From Methanobacteriota archaeon (GTDB taxonomy: Archaea; Methanobacteriota; Methanobacteria; Methanobacteriales; Methanobacteriaceae), in contig JAEYPF010000018.1 in the NCBI GenBank assembly GCA_023411115.1, forward strand, positions 310,001 through 374,000: 64,000 nt of DNA, in the 5' to 3' direction. The position numbers and the translations under genes were made by a program. The notes beneath the pieces were generated by a model, which was given only the letters and a program-made list of their open reading frames with translations, was not told the origin of the DNA and made no database searches. Every line of letters starts with the position of its first letter. The stretch's first letter is position 1. Positions 46,026-55,606 of this stretch are shown one piece after another.

Positions 46026-46736
46026 ATGATAATAAAAAATATAATCGCTGGAAAATTTGTGGATAGGCCAAACAGGTTCACAGTGACATTTCAGTGTGGA
46101 GATAAATTAGAAAAAGCTCATTTGAGGGATCCTGGAAGACTTAAAGAACTGCTAACTCCCAGCGCTGATTTGCTTTTAAGACCTGCACTCAAACTGGGAA
46201 CTAGAAAGACAAAATTTGACGTGATAGGAGTTCTAAAAGGTGATCTTTGGGTATTGATTAATTCTGGTTTTCACAGTGACATTGCAGCTGATTTAATAGA
46301 TTCTCAAATAATAGATGAATTTTCAGGATATTCCGTCAAGAAAAGGGAATATACATATGGTAATAGCCGAATTGACTTTCTTTTAGCAGATGAAAATGAA
46401 GAAAAGATGCTTGTTGAAGTTAAAGGCTGCACTCTGGTTGAGAATGGACAGGCCCTGTTTCCAGATGCACCTACTTTAAGAGGTAAAAGGCATGTTGAAG
46501 AGCTTACAATGGCCAAAGAAAATGGACTAAATGCATCAGTTCTTTTCCTTATATTATGTGAAGATGCAGAATGTTTTTCCCCAAATTTTAAGATGGATCC
46601 TGCATTTTCAAATGCACTGGAGAATGCTTGTCAAAAAGGAGTTAATATAATTGCATATTCATTTAAAAATAATTATAAAAAAGAAAGTTTGGAAATAAAA
46701 CAGTTTAAAAGGGTTAAAATAGATTTTAAGAAATAA
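46026..46736 (+). CDS. sfsA: SfsA family protein (nuclease-like)
   Basis: 236 residues. DRPNRFTVTFQ near 13, AHLRDPGRLKELL near 30-42, DFLLADE and MLVEVKGCTLVE near 117-142 (a PD-(D/E)xK-like core) and FPDAPTLRGKRHVEELT near 148 define SfsA. Named for sugar-fermentation stimulation in E. coli; the fold suggests a nuclease acting on DNA or RNA. Ends one base before the end of the convergent potassium-channel gene. Confidence 0.92.
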   Translation: MIIKNIIAGKFVDRPNRFTVTFQCGDKLEKAHLRDPGRLKELLTPSADLLLRPALKLGTRKTKFDVIGVLKGDLWVLINSGFHSDIAADLIDSQIIDEFSGYSVKKREYTYGNSRIDFLLADENEEKMLVEVKGCTLVENGQALFPDAPTLRGKRHVEELTMAKENGLNASVLFLILCEDAECFSPNFKMDPAFSNALENACQKGVNIIAYSFKNNYKKESLEIKQFKRVKIDFKK

Positions 46737-46737
46737 A

Positions 46738-47751
46738 TTAACCAATGCATTGGGTTTCCAATTTCTCAAACTCTTCTGGCTTTCCAATTCCAAGAATTAC
46801 ATCTCCAGCATTTATTACGTAGTCTCTTGGAGGATCTATTGTCAAATCACCGCTTTTCCCGACACCAACCAGTACAACACCTGTTTTTTCATGTATATCT
46901 GCTTCACGTACTGTTTTGCCGTTGAAACAGCTTTTTTCAGTTACTATTACTTCTTTTATTTCCCTGTTTTTATGCTCTGCCAGAACTTCCTGAACAAACA
47001 TGGCCTCATATCCGTTATCAATACTCTTTTGCATGAGCCTTCCAGAAATTACAAAGGGAGATATGACCTGATTTGCCCCTGCAAGCTGTATTTGCTCTAT
47101 GTTTTCGTAGCGCTGGACTTCTGCAATTATTCTAACATTTTTATCTAATTTACGAATGCTGAGTATACAGTGAATTGTTTGTGAATCAGATTCCATATCT
47201 ACAATTATGGCTTTAGCACCAATTGCATTGGCCTTTTCAAGGTCCTGAATTCTTGTAGGATCTCCATGCACGAAATTAACCTTATTTTTCAGTGCTTTTT
47301 TCCTTACATTCTCATTTTCATCGATTACAAAAATTTCATTACCTTTCCCAAGTTCTTTGATACACTCAACTGTACTTTCGGTCCACCCACATATAACAAC
47401 ATGCTGTGATCTTTTCACTTTAATCAGCCCCATTAATTTCATCTGCTGTCTTTCAAAAAAGAATTCCAAAATTTCTCCAACCGCAATTGCAAAGCTTCCA
47501 ATACCTAACACTATTAGTGAAATAGCGAAATACATCCCAAGAGGAGTTTTAGGACTATAATCACCATATCCAACGGTCCCTATGGTGACAAAAGTCCAGT
47601 ATATGGATACAGTCCACGACTGGTTTTCTAAAAAGTGAAATCCAATTACGCCATATGCAATTACCACCGCTATCCACATTAAAATACGGGTCATACGCAT
47701 TTTAAATAGAATGGGAATTTGTTTTCTTAAGATTTCAAATATTACAACCAT
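46738..47751 (-). CDS. mthK: MthK-type potassium channel with RCK domain
   Basis: 337 residues. Two membrane helices (about 20-40 and 72-95) flank the selectivity filter TVGYGD at 59-64. The RCK domain has VVICGWTES at 118-126 and IIVDMESDS near 182-190. An internal Met107 (MKLMGLI) is at the same place as the one that starts the separate RCK fragment of Methanothermobacter MthK. Ca2+-binding residues compare as Asp185, Glu211 and Gln213, where MthK has Asp184, Glu210 and Glu212. Tetramer plus gating ring in the cytoplasmic membrane; potassium efflux gated by Ca2+ is the family role. Confidence 0.92.
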   Translation of the reverse strand: MVVIFEILRKQIPILFKMRMTRILMWIAVVIAYGVIGFHFLENQSWTVSIYWTFVTIGTVGYGDYSPKTPLGMYFAISLIVLGIGSFAIAVGEILEFFFERQQMKLMGLIKVKRSQHVVICGWTESTVECIKELGKGNEIFVIDENENVRKKALKNKVNFVHGDPTRIQDLEKANAIGAKAIIVDMESDSQTIHCILSIRKLDKNVRIIAEVQRYENIEQIQLAGANQVISPFVISGRLMQKSIDNGYEAMFVQEVLAEHKNREIKEVIVTEKSCFNGKTVREADIHEKTGVVLVGVGKSGDLTIDPPRDYVINAGDVILGIGKPEEFEKLETQCIG

Positions 47752-47821
47752 TTAGATTACCTTTTAAGTTGATTGAATTATAAGACGTATTCTTGCGGGT
47801 AATTAAAAAGGAAATAGTGAA

Positions 47822-48178
47822 CTACTTCCTTAAAAGGAAGAACCACACTAAAAATCCTATAAGTCCAAATAAAACTACCAATATTATAATTACAGTTATC
47901 CAGCTGAATCCGCTTGAATCATCATCTGTTGAATTATCGTCATCGTCCCCATCTTTTATTTTTTTACTACTACTGGATTTTGAACTGCTTGAACTTCCTC
48001 CGCGGCCTCCTCCACCTCCTTTAAGTAAAGGAACCATATTATCCAGAACAATTGAATTACTACACTGCAGAGTACTGCCAGATCCTGTAGAACTTGTATC
48101 TTGGGCAAAAGCACCGTTTGGAATTCCAAGGAGCCCGAAAATTAAAAATATTGTTATTATCGTTGTTATTATCTTCAT
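47822..48178 (-). CDS. Small surface protein with Ser/Lys/Asp-rich stalk
   Basis: 118 residues: signal peptide (1-25), a short mature part with one Cys, a low-complexity run of Gly, Ser, Lys and Asp (about 52-90) and a C-terminal membrane helix (93-115) ending RK. The arrangement is that of a short cell-surface anchor protein. No homologue recognised. Confidence 0.65.
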   Translation of the reverse strand: MKIITTIITIFLIFGLLGIPNGAFAQDTSSTGSGSTLQCSNSIVLDNMVPLLKGGGGGRGGSSSSSKSSSSKKIKDGDDDDNSTDDDSSGFSWITVIIILVVLFGLIGFLVWFFLLRK

Positions 48179-48387
48179 TTTTAAATCCCCTTTATTTTTA
48201 TTAACTGATATGATTAATAATTATAAAAATGTTTGCTTATTTAGTTGAGTTACTTCAATTCATGTATTCTATAACTCACTGGATTTAAAAAAATATTTTA
48301 TTGAGATTTAGGGCATAATTCGTTCTAATTATTTAAAACAAAGCGATTTATAAAAAAGTAGGAAATAAGAAATTAAAATTGAGATAT

Positions 48388-48636
48388 TTATTTTCTTTTT
48401 GGTACTGCCATTCCAGCAACGATCATTAAAGCCGCCAGTAGCATCCCGCCAATAGGAACCCCAGTCGGTTGTAATGGGATGGTTTTTGTTTTTGCAGTTG
48501 TTTCTGGTGTTGAATATGGATCAACTGTTACACTTGCCTGGTTGTTACTGAGATCTGGATCAGTATTTAAGTTTTCATCTGCTGCAAAAACTCCTGGAAT
48601 GACTAAAAGTCCTAAAATTAGATAAAACATAATCAT
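48388..48636 (-). CDS. Small secreted protein with C-terminal sorting-like tail
   Basis: 82 residues. A short signal (1-19), a Thr/Asn-rich middle, and a C-terminus of PTGVP, a hydrophobic helix and KRK, resembling LPxTG-like or archaeal sorting signals. No ribosome site is visible at the ATG. Function unknown. Confidence 0.6.
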   Translation of the reverse strand: MIMFYLILGLLVIPGVFAADENLNTDPDLSNNQASVTVDPYSTPETTAKTKTIPLQPTGVPIGGMLLAALMIVAGMAVPKRK

Positions 48637-48789
48637 GGAAAAAATTAGGTAAAATGAAGTTATTTCAGATTAACAATGAGTTCATCTCTGGATATATTTC
48701 CCTTTTTACACTTGAAATTGACCTCTGGTAATAAATGGAAGAGTACTGATATTTTATAGTTTGAAATATAAAATAATAAAGGGATAGTC

Positions 48790-50190
48790 ATGGAATGCGA
48801 TGTTGTAATAATTGGTGCCGGACCTGCAGGTCTATTTGCAGCAGCTAAATTAGCCAATCATCTTAAAGTTATTGTAATTGATAAAGGAAGGGGAATGGAA
48901 GGAAGAACATGTGTCGCACTTAAAAATGGAACCTGTAGAAAGTGCTCTCCATGTAATATAACAGGAGGGCTTGGAGGAGCAGGTGGGCTCTCAGATGGCA
49001 AACTCAATTTGAGGCCAGATATAGGCGGCAACCTTGAGGAATTTGTGAGTAAAGATGATGCATGGGATATCATTCACGAAATTGATGAATTTTTCTTAAG
49101 ACATGGCGCACCAGATGAGCTTTATGCACCATCCGAAGAAGATACAGCTGAAATTTTAAAGAAATCAGCCGCTTCTGGGATTAAATTTATTCCAATTGTT
49201 CAAAGGCACATTGGATCGGATAAAACTCCCGACGTTATAAACTCCATCAGGAAAGAACTTGAAAGTAAAGGAGTCATCTTTTCACTTGAGACTGAAGTTT
49301 TGGATATAATTGCTGATGGAAAAATAAAAGGCGTTGTTACACGAAATAAAACTGGAGACAAACTTGAAATTAAATGTAACTATGTAATAGCTGCTCCTGG
49401 AAGAGTTGGAGCATACTGGCTTTCAGATCAACTTAAGAAGCTTAAAATTCCTATAAAATATAATCCAGTTGATATTGGGGTTAGAGTTGAAGTTCCAAAA
49501 ATTGTTATGGACTCTATAACTGAAATAGAGTGGGATCCAAAGTTTCATATAACTACAAAAACTTATGATGATTTTGTAAGGACTTTTTGCGTATGTCCTA
49601 AAGGATTTATTGTTGAAGAAGTATATGACAGCTTTGTAGGTGTAAATGGCCATTCCATGCGTGAAAAATCCTCTGAAAATACTAATTTTGCATTTTTAGT
49701 TAGGGTAGAATTAACAGAGCCAGTTGAAAACACGTCTGCATATGCGTTTTCAGTTGCAAGTATAGCTAATATTCTCGGCAGTGGAAAGCCTATCATTCAA
49801 AGGCTGGGGGATCTTAAAAGGGGAAGAAGGTCAACCTGGAAAAGAATTGAAAAAAGTAATGTTTCTCCAACATTTAAAAATGTAGTTCCCGGCGATATTG
49901 CGATGGCGCTCCCAAACAGGTTAGTTATAGATATTGTGGAGGGCCTTGAAGTGTTAAATGAAGTTATTCCTGGAGTTGCATCTGATTCAACACTTCTTTA
50001 TGCTCCAGAGATAAAACTGTATGCAATGAGAACTGAAGTAGATCAAGGACTGAAAACCCGTGTTGAAGGGCTTTATGTGGCAGGAGACGGTGCTGGAGTT
50101 TCAAGGGGAATAGTTGGAGCTGCTGCAACCGGTATTATAGCGTCAAACGATATTTTAAGAAGATATAAAATGCGAACTATAGAATTATAA
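48790..50190 (+). CDS. FAD-dependent oxidoreductase (uncharacterised)
   Basis: 466 residues. N-terminal Rossmann motif VIIGAGPAGLFAA at 6-18, CRKCSPCNITGGLGGAGGLSDGKLNL near 50-75 and C-terminal GLYVAGDGAGVSRGIVGAAATGI near 430-452 define a flavin reductase of the uncharacterised FAD-dehydrogenase group. CxxCxxC near the N-terminus (GTCRKCSPC) may be redox-active or bind iron-sulfur. Substrate unknown. Single gene. Confidence 0.85.
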   Translation: MECDVVIIGAGPAGLFAAAKLANHLKVIVIDKGRGMEGRTCVALKNGTCRKCSPCNITGGLGGAGGLSDGKLNLRPDIGGNLEEFVSKDDAWDIIHEIDEFFLRHGAPDELYAPSEEDTAEILKKSAASGIKFIPIVQRHIGSDKTPDVINSIRKELESKGVIFSLETEVLDIIADGKIKGVVTRNKTGDKLEIKCNYVIAAPGRVGAYWLSDQLKKLKIPIKYNPVDIGVRVEVPKIVMDSITEIEWDPKFHITTKTYDDFVRTFCVCPKGFIVEEVYDSFVGVNGHSMREKSSENTNFAFLVRVELTEPVENTSAYAFSVASIANILGSGKPIIQRLGDLKRGRRSTWKRIEKSNVSPTFKNVVPGDIAMALPNRLVIDIVEGLEVLNEVIPGVASDSTLLYAPEIKLYAMRTEVDQGLKTRVEGLYVAGDGAGVSRGIVGAAATGIIASNDILRRYKMRTIEL

Positions 50191-50354
50191 CAATCAAAAT
50201 TGATCCAATAATTGGACATTAATGAAGCCTATTTTTACACAATAAAGCATATTTCAATCTATTTTTGAATTAAAAGAATAAATTTATATGATATGTTATT
50301 AAAAATATATATAATAGATTAGGGGCTTGTTAGAATAACTTTTGGAGGATTTAT

Positions 50355-50831
50355 ATGAGAAATGTATTTGCGGGTGCACTTGCTATAATTCTTGGCCTTA
50401 TAGTTATCGCATTTCCATTTTTAACAGCGGTAACAGTCAGTATATTTGCAGGTGTCGTAGTGCTTTTAATAGCCATATGGCTAATTATAGCTGGAATAAT
50501 GGAGTTAGAAATAAGTAGAACGATGGGCGCGTTGAATGTAATACTGGGTATTATAGCCCTGATAATAGCAATTGGTTTAATAATAAACCCCGCCTTACTC
50601 AGCTTTATAGCAGGATTAACACTGTCTATAGCGGGTATATTCCTGATATTAGCAGGTATAATAGCTCTAGTAGATGGAATGCACAGAAAATATGCGTGGG
50701 CTGGAGTTTTAGGTATAATATTGGGTATTATCTACCTGATAGTGGGAGCATTTGCGTTTAATCCAGTTAATTTAGGATTCTTGATAGGTATCTGGCTGAT
50801 AATAACAGGTATATTCAGACTCTTTGAATGA
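50355..50831 (+). CDS. DUF308/HdeD-like membrane protein
   Basis: 158 residues, six short hydrophobic helices in two or three repeated units (LLIAIWLIIAGIMELE, AGIFLILAGIIALVDG, GFLIGIWLIITGIFRLFE), as in HdeD-type proteins. GGAGG nine bases before the ATG. HdeD is linked to acid stress in E. coli; no role is known in archaea. Confidence 0.85.
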   Translation: MRNVFAGALAIILGLIVIAFPFLTAVTVSIFAGVVVLLIAIWLIIAGIMELEISRTMGALNVILGIIALIIAIGLIINPALLSFIAGLTLSIAGIFLILAGIIALVDGMHRKYAWAGVLGIILGIIYLIVGAFAFNPVNLGFLIGIWLIITGIFRLFE

Positions 50832-50894
50832 ATTTGCGGTACTCCTTACCGCTTTTATTTAATTTTATGTACTAATAAGCTTTTTTAAGTATTT

Positions 50895-50990
50895 CATTCG
50901 AAAATCGAGGATTTTCGATGTTTGCGAATTTTCAATTCACAACCGTAAAAATCGTAGATTTTACATGTTCCAAACACAAAGTGTTTGAGG
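50895..50990. repeat. Array of four consecutive short hairpins
   Basis: Second hairpin array, in the 205-base convergent gap 50832-51036. Stems: 50898-50918 (9 bases, loop GAG), 50922-50942 (8 with one mismatch, loop TTC), 50945-50964 (8 with a bulge, loop GTA) and 50971-50987 (7, loop AAA). Same size, tight loops and AATC/GATT-flanked loops as the array at 40809-40951. Confidence 0.75.
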
Positions 50991-51036
50991 ATTTGGATTT
51001 AACTGGTTTTAGAAATAAAATATATTAAAAAATAAA

Positions 51037-51468
51037 TTATTTCTTCTGAACAACTACCGCCGTTCCATAGGCCAAAATTTCCTGCATCACGTTTGAAACT
51101 TCATTTGAATCGTAACGAACGCTTATTACGGCATTGGCACCCATTTGCTGCGCATGGGCTATCATCCTGTATACTGCCTCGTCCCTTGACTCTTCCATCA
51201 TTTTGACGTATTCTTTTATTTCTCCACCGAATGCTGATCGTATTCCAGCACCTAATTGTCCGCCTAATCCTCTACTGCGGACAGTAAGCCCGTAACAAAA
51301 GCCTTTGGTTTCAACAACCTCATAGCCGGGAACGTGGTTTGAGCTTACCACAATAAAGCTTTGTTGTAGCCCATGTATTTCTGGATCTACAGGCATTTCA
51401 CCTTCAGGGGGTATATTTTCTTTTCTTTTTTCTTCAAGCCTTCTTTGTATTTCTTCGTTTGAGACCAT
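51037..51468 (-). CDS. YbjQ/DUF74 family protein
   Basis: 143 residues. After a charged helical N-terminus (1-30), IVVSSNHVPGYEVVETKGFCYGLTVRSRG near 35-63 and GANAVISVRYDS near 110 give the YbjQ fold, a pentameric barrel suspected of metal binding but with no proven role. Ends 569 bases from the next plus gene; likely follows ychF on one transcript (27-base gap). Confidence 0.85.
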   Translation of the reverse strand: MVSNEEIQRRLEEKRKENIPPEGEMPVDPEIHGLQQSFIVVSSNHVPGYEVVETKGFCYGLTVRSRGLGGQLGAGIRSAFGGEIKEYVKMMEESRDEAVYRMIAHAQQMGANAVISVRYDSNEVSNVMQEILAYGTAVVVQKK

Positions 51469-51495
51469 AAGATCACCAGTACTATATTATTTGGT

Positions 51496-52683
51496 TTATC
51501 TGCAAATTATACTTATTATATCTCCACTTTTAAGCTCGTAATCACTGCTAACTCTCATGCAGCTCCTTGCATCCATAGCATGCATGAAACTCTCACCAAT
51601 ATCCGTATGAATCACATAGGCGAGATCCCTTGGTTTTGAGCCGCTTCTAATTAAAACCGCATCTGGAAGAATATTTCCTTTGCTGTCGCACATCTTATGC
51701 TCATCTTCAACCGGGAAAACAACAAGCATGTTTAGAAGGTTGAAAATTACACTGTTTAGAGCTTCCTGAACTCCGGTGCTTCCGTATTTATCAAGCACGT
51801 TTTCTTTAATGTAATTTAGAGCTTTTTTCTGTGCATCACTCAATTTAGATTCATCTAATATTTCAAAATCTGAGTCACCAGAATTATATTTTATCAAACC
51901 TGCTTCAGATGCCTTTACAAGGGCTAGTTCTGATTCGGCTGATGCTGGAATAACATTTTCGTATTTTTCCTGCAATCTCTTTACATTTTCTTCTGCAGTT
52001 GGAAGATCTGCTTTATTTGCAACTATAAGCATTGGTTTGGCTATGCGCAGTAAAATGCTTAAAAATTCCTGCATATCTTTATCTTCCCATTTGGCATATT
52101 CAGCTGGAACCGCTCTTTTTGCTTCAAGTATATCTTCTAAAGAAATTCCAATCCCACTGAGCTGATCATGTATAATCCTGGAAAAATCAACCTTTTCTGC
52201 CTGGGCCTTTCTTATTAATCTGCTCCAGTTTTTCTTTAATATCCCAAAAAGCCACATGGTTATTTCATGTTCTAAAAATTCAACGTCTTCAAGGGGATCA
52301 TGAGATCCTGCATCAACAGGCCTTCCTTCTTCATCGGTTGAGCCTGAAGCGTCTATAATATGTATAAATGCTCCTGACTGCCTTAAATCGTCTAAAAATT
52401 TGTTTCCCAGTCCGCGCCCTTCATGAGCCCCTGGAACTAGCCCTGCAACATCTATGAGTTCTACAGGTATCATTCTCTTACCTTCAACGCACTTTGAGTT
52501 TTTAGGGCTGCATATAAGCTCTAATTCAGTGCAGGGGCATTTTGTTGTTACATAAGCAACGGCTTTATTTGCATCTATGGTTGTAAATGGATAACTTGCA
52601 ACTTCCACCTGACTTAAAGTTGCTGAATTAAAAAATGATGATTTTCCAACGTTTGGTTTTCCTGTCACGCCAATTTGTAGCAT
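51496..52683 (-). CDS. YchF/OLA1-like translation-associated GTPase, archaeal type
   Basis: 395 residues from the ATG at 52683; the GTG three codons upstream is inside the GTGAT ribosome site. GKPNVGKSSFFN near 7-18 (G1), DVAGLVPGAHEGRGLG near 73-88 (G3), NKAD near 227 (G4) and a C-terminal TGS domain (VFPVEDEHKMCDSKG onward) define the Obg-like GTPase of the archaeal YchF subfamily. Bridges ribosomes and nucleotide state; precise role unknown. An insertion with LVKASEAGLIKYNSG follows G4. Confidence 0.92.
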   Translation of the reverse strand: MLQIGVTGKPNVGKSSFFNSATLSQVEVASYPFTTIDANKAVAYVTTKCPCTELELICSPKNSKCVEGKRMIPVELIDVAGLVPGAHEGRGLGNKFLDDLRQSGAFIHIIDASGSTDEEGRPVDAGSHDPLEDVEFLEHEITMWLFGILKKNWSRLIRKAQAEKVDFSRIIHDQLSGIGISLEDILEAKRAVPAEYAKWEDKDMQEFLSILLRIAKPMLIVANKADLPTAEENVKRLQEKYENVIPASAESELALVKASEAGLIKYNSGDSDFEILDESKLSDAQKKALNYIKENVLDKYGSTGVQEALNSVIFNLLNMLVVFPVEDEHKMCDSKGNILPDAVLIRSGSKPRDLAYVIHTDIGESFMHAMDARSCMRVSSDYELKSGDIISIICR

Positions 52684-52884
52684 TTTTATCACGTTCTATT
52701 TCTTATTTTTTGATCAGTTTAATATTTCAAACCCTAGCAGATAACATTTGTGGATACGATATAAAATAATTTAAAAAGGCTTAACTTGAAAAAATGTCAT
52801 GCAGATCCAATTAAAAGAAAAATAAATGTATTAAAACTATTTAATGGTAAAATAAAATATCTTTCTTAAAAATAGATATATTAG

Positions 52885-54687
52885 TTATATGGGGACAGCT
52901 TTTTGGCCGTACCTTGTTTCGTACCGGTAGTACCATTTATATGCCCATGTATATCTCCATTTGTAGGCCCAGTAATAATGCCGTACTCCATGGCTAACAT
53001 AACTCTTTTTGTACCATTTTTTGTACCATTTTTTATATCTAACTTTTTTGTATGGGATTTTTGCCTGATAGCTGTAAGTGACCATTTTGTAAAGATTATA
53101 TTTTTCTGTGTAAACACCTGATAATGTTCCAGAAGTGTCGATTGCCATGAATTTGATGTTTTGTGTGGTATTAATGGTAATTGGACCAGTATAAATCAAA
53201 CTATCTATCGTTGGGTTAGTTCCATTTGTAGTATAGTAAATAGTACTGGGTTTACTTACTGTTAAAGTTACATTAAATGGAAGATAATAGGAACCTCCCT
53301 TTAGACTGGCACTTACTGTTGGTGCGGTGGAATCTGTTATTATGTTTGTTAGAGCTTTAAAAGCATTAATTCGGCCGCCAGTTAGAATTTTTCCTGCCAG
53401 TGAATCTAAACGGTCAACATTATTTAAAATTGTGTATTTTATTTGAAGTGCAGTTAAATCAGGCCTTATGGATTTTATAAGCCCTGCAAGCCCGGATACA
53501 TAAGGTGTGGCCATTGAAGTTCCATACATATATCCATAGCGTGATCCTGGCAGTGTACTGTAGATATTGGTACCTGGGGCAGCCACATCCACTGAATTTA
53601 TACCATAACCTGAAAAAGGCGCGAGGTTATCATTTTGATCTGTTGCTGCAACTGAAATTATGTTTGCACTTGGAAAATTCGCCGGATAAATGGGCGAAGC
53701 GTCATTATCTACACCAATATTTTCATTCCCTGCTGCACAGACTATGAGGGCAGAAGAAGCATCAATTGCATCTTTAAGTGCTCTGGAATATTCGCCACCG
53801 CCCCATGAACAATTAATTACATGGGCGCCCATTTTGGTTGCATAGCGAATTGAAGATACTGCATCGTCTATGTAACCTTCACCATTTTTATCAAGGAATT
53901 TTATAGGTATAATGGTAACGTTCCACATAACTCCTGCAATGCCCATGGTGTTGTTACCAACGGCGGCAATGATTCCTGCTACATGGGTTCCGTGACCATC
54001 ATCGTCTGTTACATTGTTATTATCCCCTGCAAAATTCCATCCATAAACATCGTCTACATAGCCATTGTGGTCATCATCAATTTTGTTTCCAGGTATTTCA
54101 CCAAGATTTATCCATATATGGGATTTAAGGTCAGGATGATTTAGGTCAATTCCAGAATCAACTATCGCAATTATAACCTTACCTGATCCTGTGGTGATAT
54201 TCCATGCCAGGGATGCATTAATCTGGGAAAGTCCCCATTCGTTATTATAATAACTATCATCAGGAAAGGCTTCCTGCTTATAGATATAATTGGGTTCAGC
54301 ATAAAGTACATTGGGATTTGCAAGATATTTCGCGAGTGCATCCTGTAAAGATACATTTCCAGAGATTTTAACAAGTTGTAGCCCTTTTACTTCCGGAAAT
54401 TCCTTTATAACAGTCGCACCAATTTGAAGGTTGATTTTTTTTGAAATTTCGTCCAGGCTAGCTTTGTTTGAGCTATTGGATTTGAATCTGACGAATATCT
54501 CATCTTTGCGATAATTTGTAGAATTAGATGTATTTAAGGTAGAAGATTGATTAACGGTTAAATTTGAAGAATTTAGAGATATATTAGTGCTTCCAGTTCC
54601 ACTGGAAACATCTGTAGCACTAACTAAGCCAAGAAATGCGAATACAGAAATAAATACCAGTACTGTTAATGCTATATGTTTTTTCAA
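52885..54687 (-). CDS. Secreted subtilisin-like serine protease with aromatic-basic tail
   Basis: 600 residues from TTG at 54687, which AGGGG precedes by six bases; the earlier TTG at 54720 lacks a ribosome site. Signal peptide 1-24, an inhibitor-I9-like propeptide to about 135, then the S8 catalytic domain with Asp177 (IVDSGID), His232 (DGHGTHVAG) and Ser391 (GTSMATPYVSG). A sugar-hydrolase-type C-terminal module (about 455-530, IYYTTNGTNPT) follows. The last roughly 55 residues are packed with Tyr, Trp, Lys and Arg, unusual for this family. Likely anchored to or acting at the cell wall. Confidence 0.85.
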   Translation of the reverse strand: MKKHIALTVLVFISVFAFLGLVSATDVSSGTGSTNISLNSSNLTVNQSSTLNTSNSTNYRKDEIFVRFKSNSSNKASLDEISKKINLQIGATVIKEFPEVKGLQLVKISGNVSLQDALAKYLANPNVLYAEPNYIYKQEAFPDDSYYNNEWGLSQINASLAWNITTGSGKVIIAIVDSGIDLNHPDLKSHIWINLGEIPGNKIDDDHNGYVDDVYGWNFAGDNNNVTDDDGHGTHVAGIIAAVGNNTMGIAGVMWNVTIIPIKFLDKNGEGYIDDAVSSIRYATKMGAHVINCSWGGGEYSRALKDAIDASSALIVCAAGNENIGVDNDASPIYPANFPSANIISVAATDQNDNLAPFSGYGINSVDVAAPGTNIYSTLPGSRYGYMYGTSMATPYVSGLAGLIKSIRPDLTALQIKYTILNNVDRLDSLAGKILTGGRINAFKALTNIITDSTAPTVSASLKGGSYYLPFNVTLTVSKPSTIYYTTNGTNPTIDSLIYTGPITINTTQNIKFMAIDTSGTLSGVYTEKYNLYKMVTYSYQAKIPYKKVRYKKWYKKWYKKSYVSHGVRHYYWAYKWRYTWAYKWYYRYETRYGQKAVPI

Positions 54688-54945
54688 ATGGTTCCCCTTT
54701 GCGTTAATTGTGATAGACAATATTATGTATGATGCAATATATAATAATTTCTCTAAGTGCTTTAATGACTTGAAAAAGCATGTTCAAAATCTTAAATAAT
54801 AATTAATAGTATTACATGTATTACAAACAAATTTTATGCATTAACATATCTTCAATCTAAACATTTTTCAGGCAAAAAAACTAAGTTTTAGAAAGTTAAC
54901 CTAATAATTAAGTTCATTAAATAATAATGGTACTATGGGGTTTAA

Positions 54946-55569
54946 ATGTCGAAGCTGTATATTGTAGGAATAGGGCCAGGATCTAAAGATTATTTAACAC
55001 TGGCTTCAAAAAAAGCTGTTGAATCTTCTGATACTGTAATTGGAAGTAAAAGGGCACTTGATCTCTTTGAAATTCCAGAAATTGATAAAATGGAACTTAA
55101 CGCCCAGAACATAAAAGACATGCTTGAATTAGCAGTTTTGCAGGTCAAGGAAGGTAAAACGGTTTCATTACTTTCAACTGGTGATCCTGGATTTTCAGGA
55201 ATTTTAAAGCCTATTTTGGGGTTAAAAGAAGATATAGATATTGAAGTTATTCCTGGGATAAGTTCAGTCCAGCTGTGCGCTGCAAAACTTAAAATACCGT
55301 GGGATGAAGCTGATTTAATTACCATGCATGGAAAAGGAATTTCGGAAGATATTTTAAATATAATTGGCAATGAGAGGCCTACAATATTACTTCCAAACTT
55401 TAAACCCGCTGAACTGGCTAATTTTTTAATTGAAAAAGGCGTTGATCCAAAAAGAAAAATAGCAGTTTGTGAAAGACTCAGTTATGATGATGAGAAAGTA
55501 CTTCAAATGACTTTAAAAGATGTTTTAGGTGAAGAATTCAGCTATATGTGTGTTATGGTTGTTTATTAA
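54946..55569 (+). CDS. cbiE: Cobalt-precorrin-7 C5-methyltransferase
   Basis: 207 residues, SAM-dependent tetrapyrrole methyltransferase fold: YIVGIGPGSKDYLT at the start, LLSTGDPGFSG near 78-88, and VIPGISSVQLCAAKLKIPWDE near 100-120. CbiE methylates C5 in anaerobic cobalamin synthesis. cbiT and other cobalamin genes are not adjacent. It stands alone between secreted protein genes and provides corrinoid used by the methanol system. Confidence 0.9.
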   Translation: MSKLYIVGIGPGSKDYLTLASKKAVESSDTVIGSKRALDLFEIPEIDKMELNAQNIKDMLELAVLQVKEGKTVSLLSTGDPGFSGILKPILGLKEDIDIEVIPGISSVQLCAAKLKIPWDEADLITMHGKGISEDILNIIGNERPTILLPNFKPAELANFLIEKGVDPKRKIAVCERLSYDDEKVLQMTLKDVLGEEFSYMCVMVVY

Positions 55570-55606
55570 AATTTGAAATTAATTAAAAAAAGAAAGAAGA
55601 AAGGTA

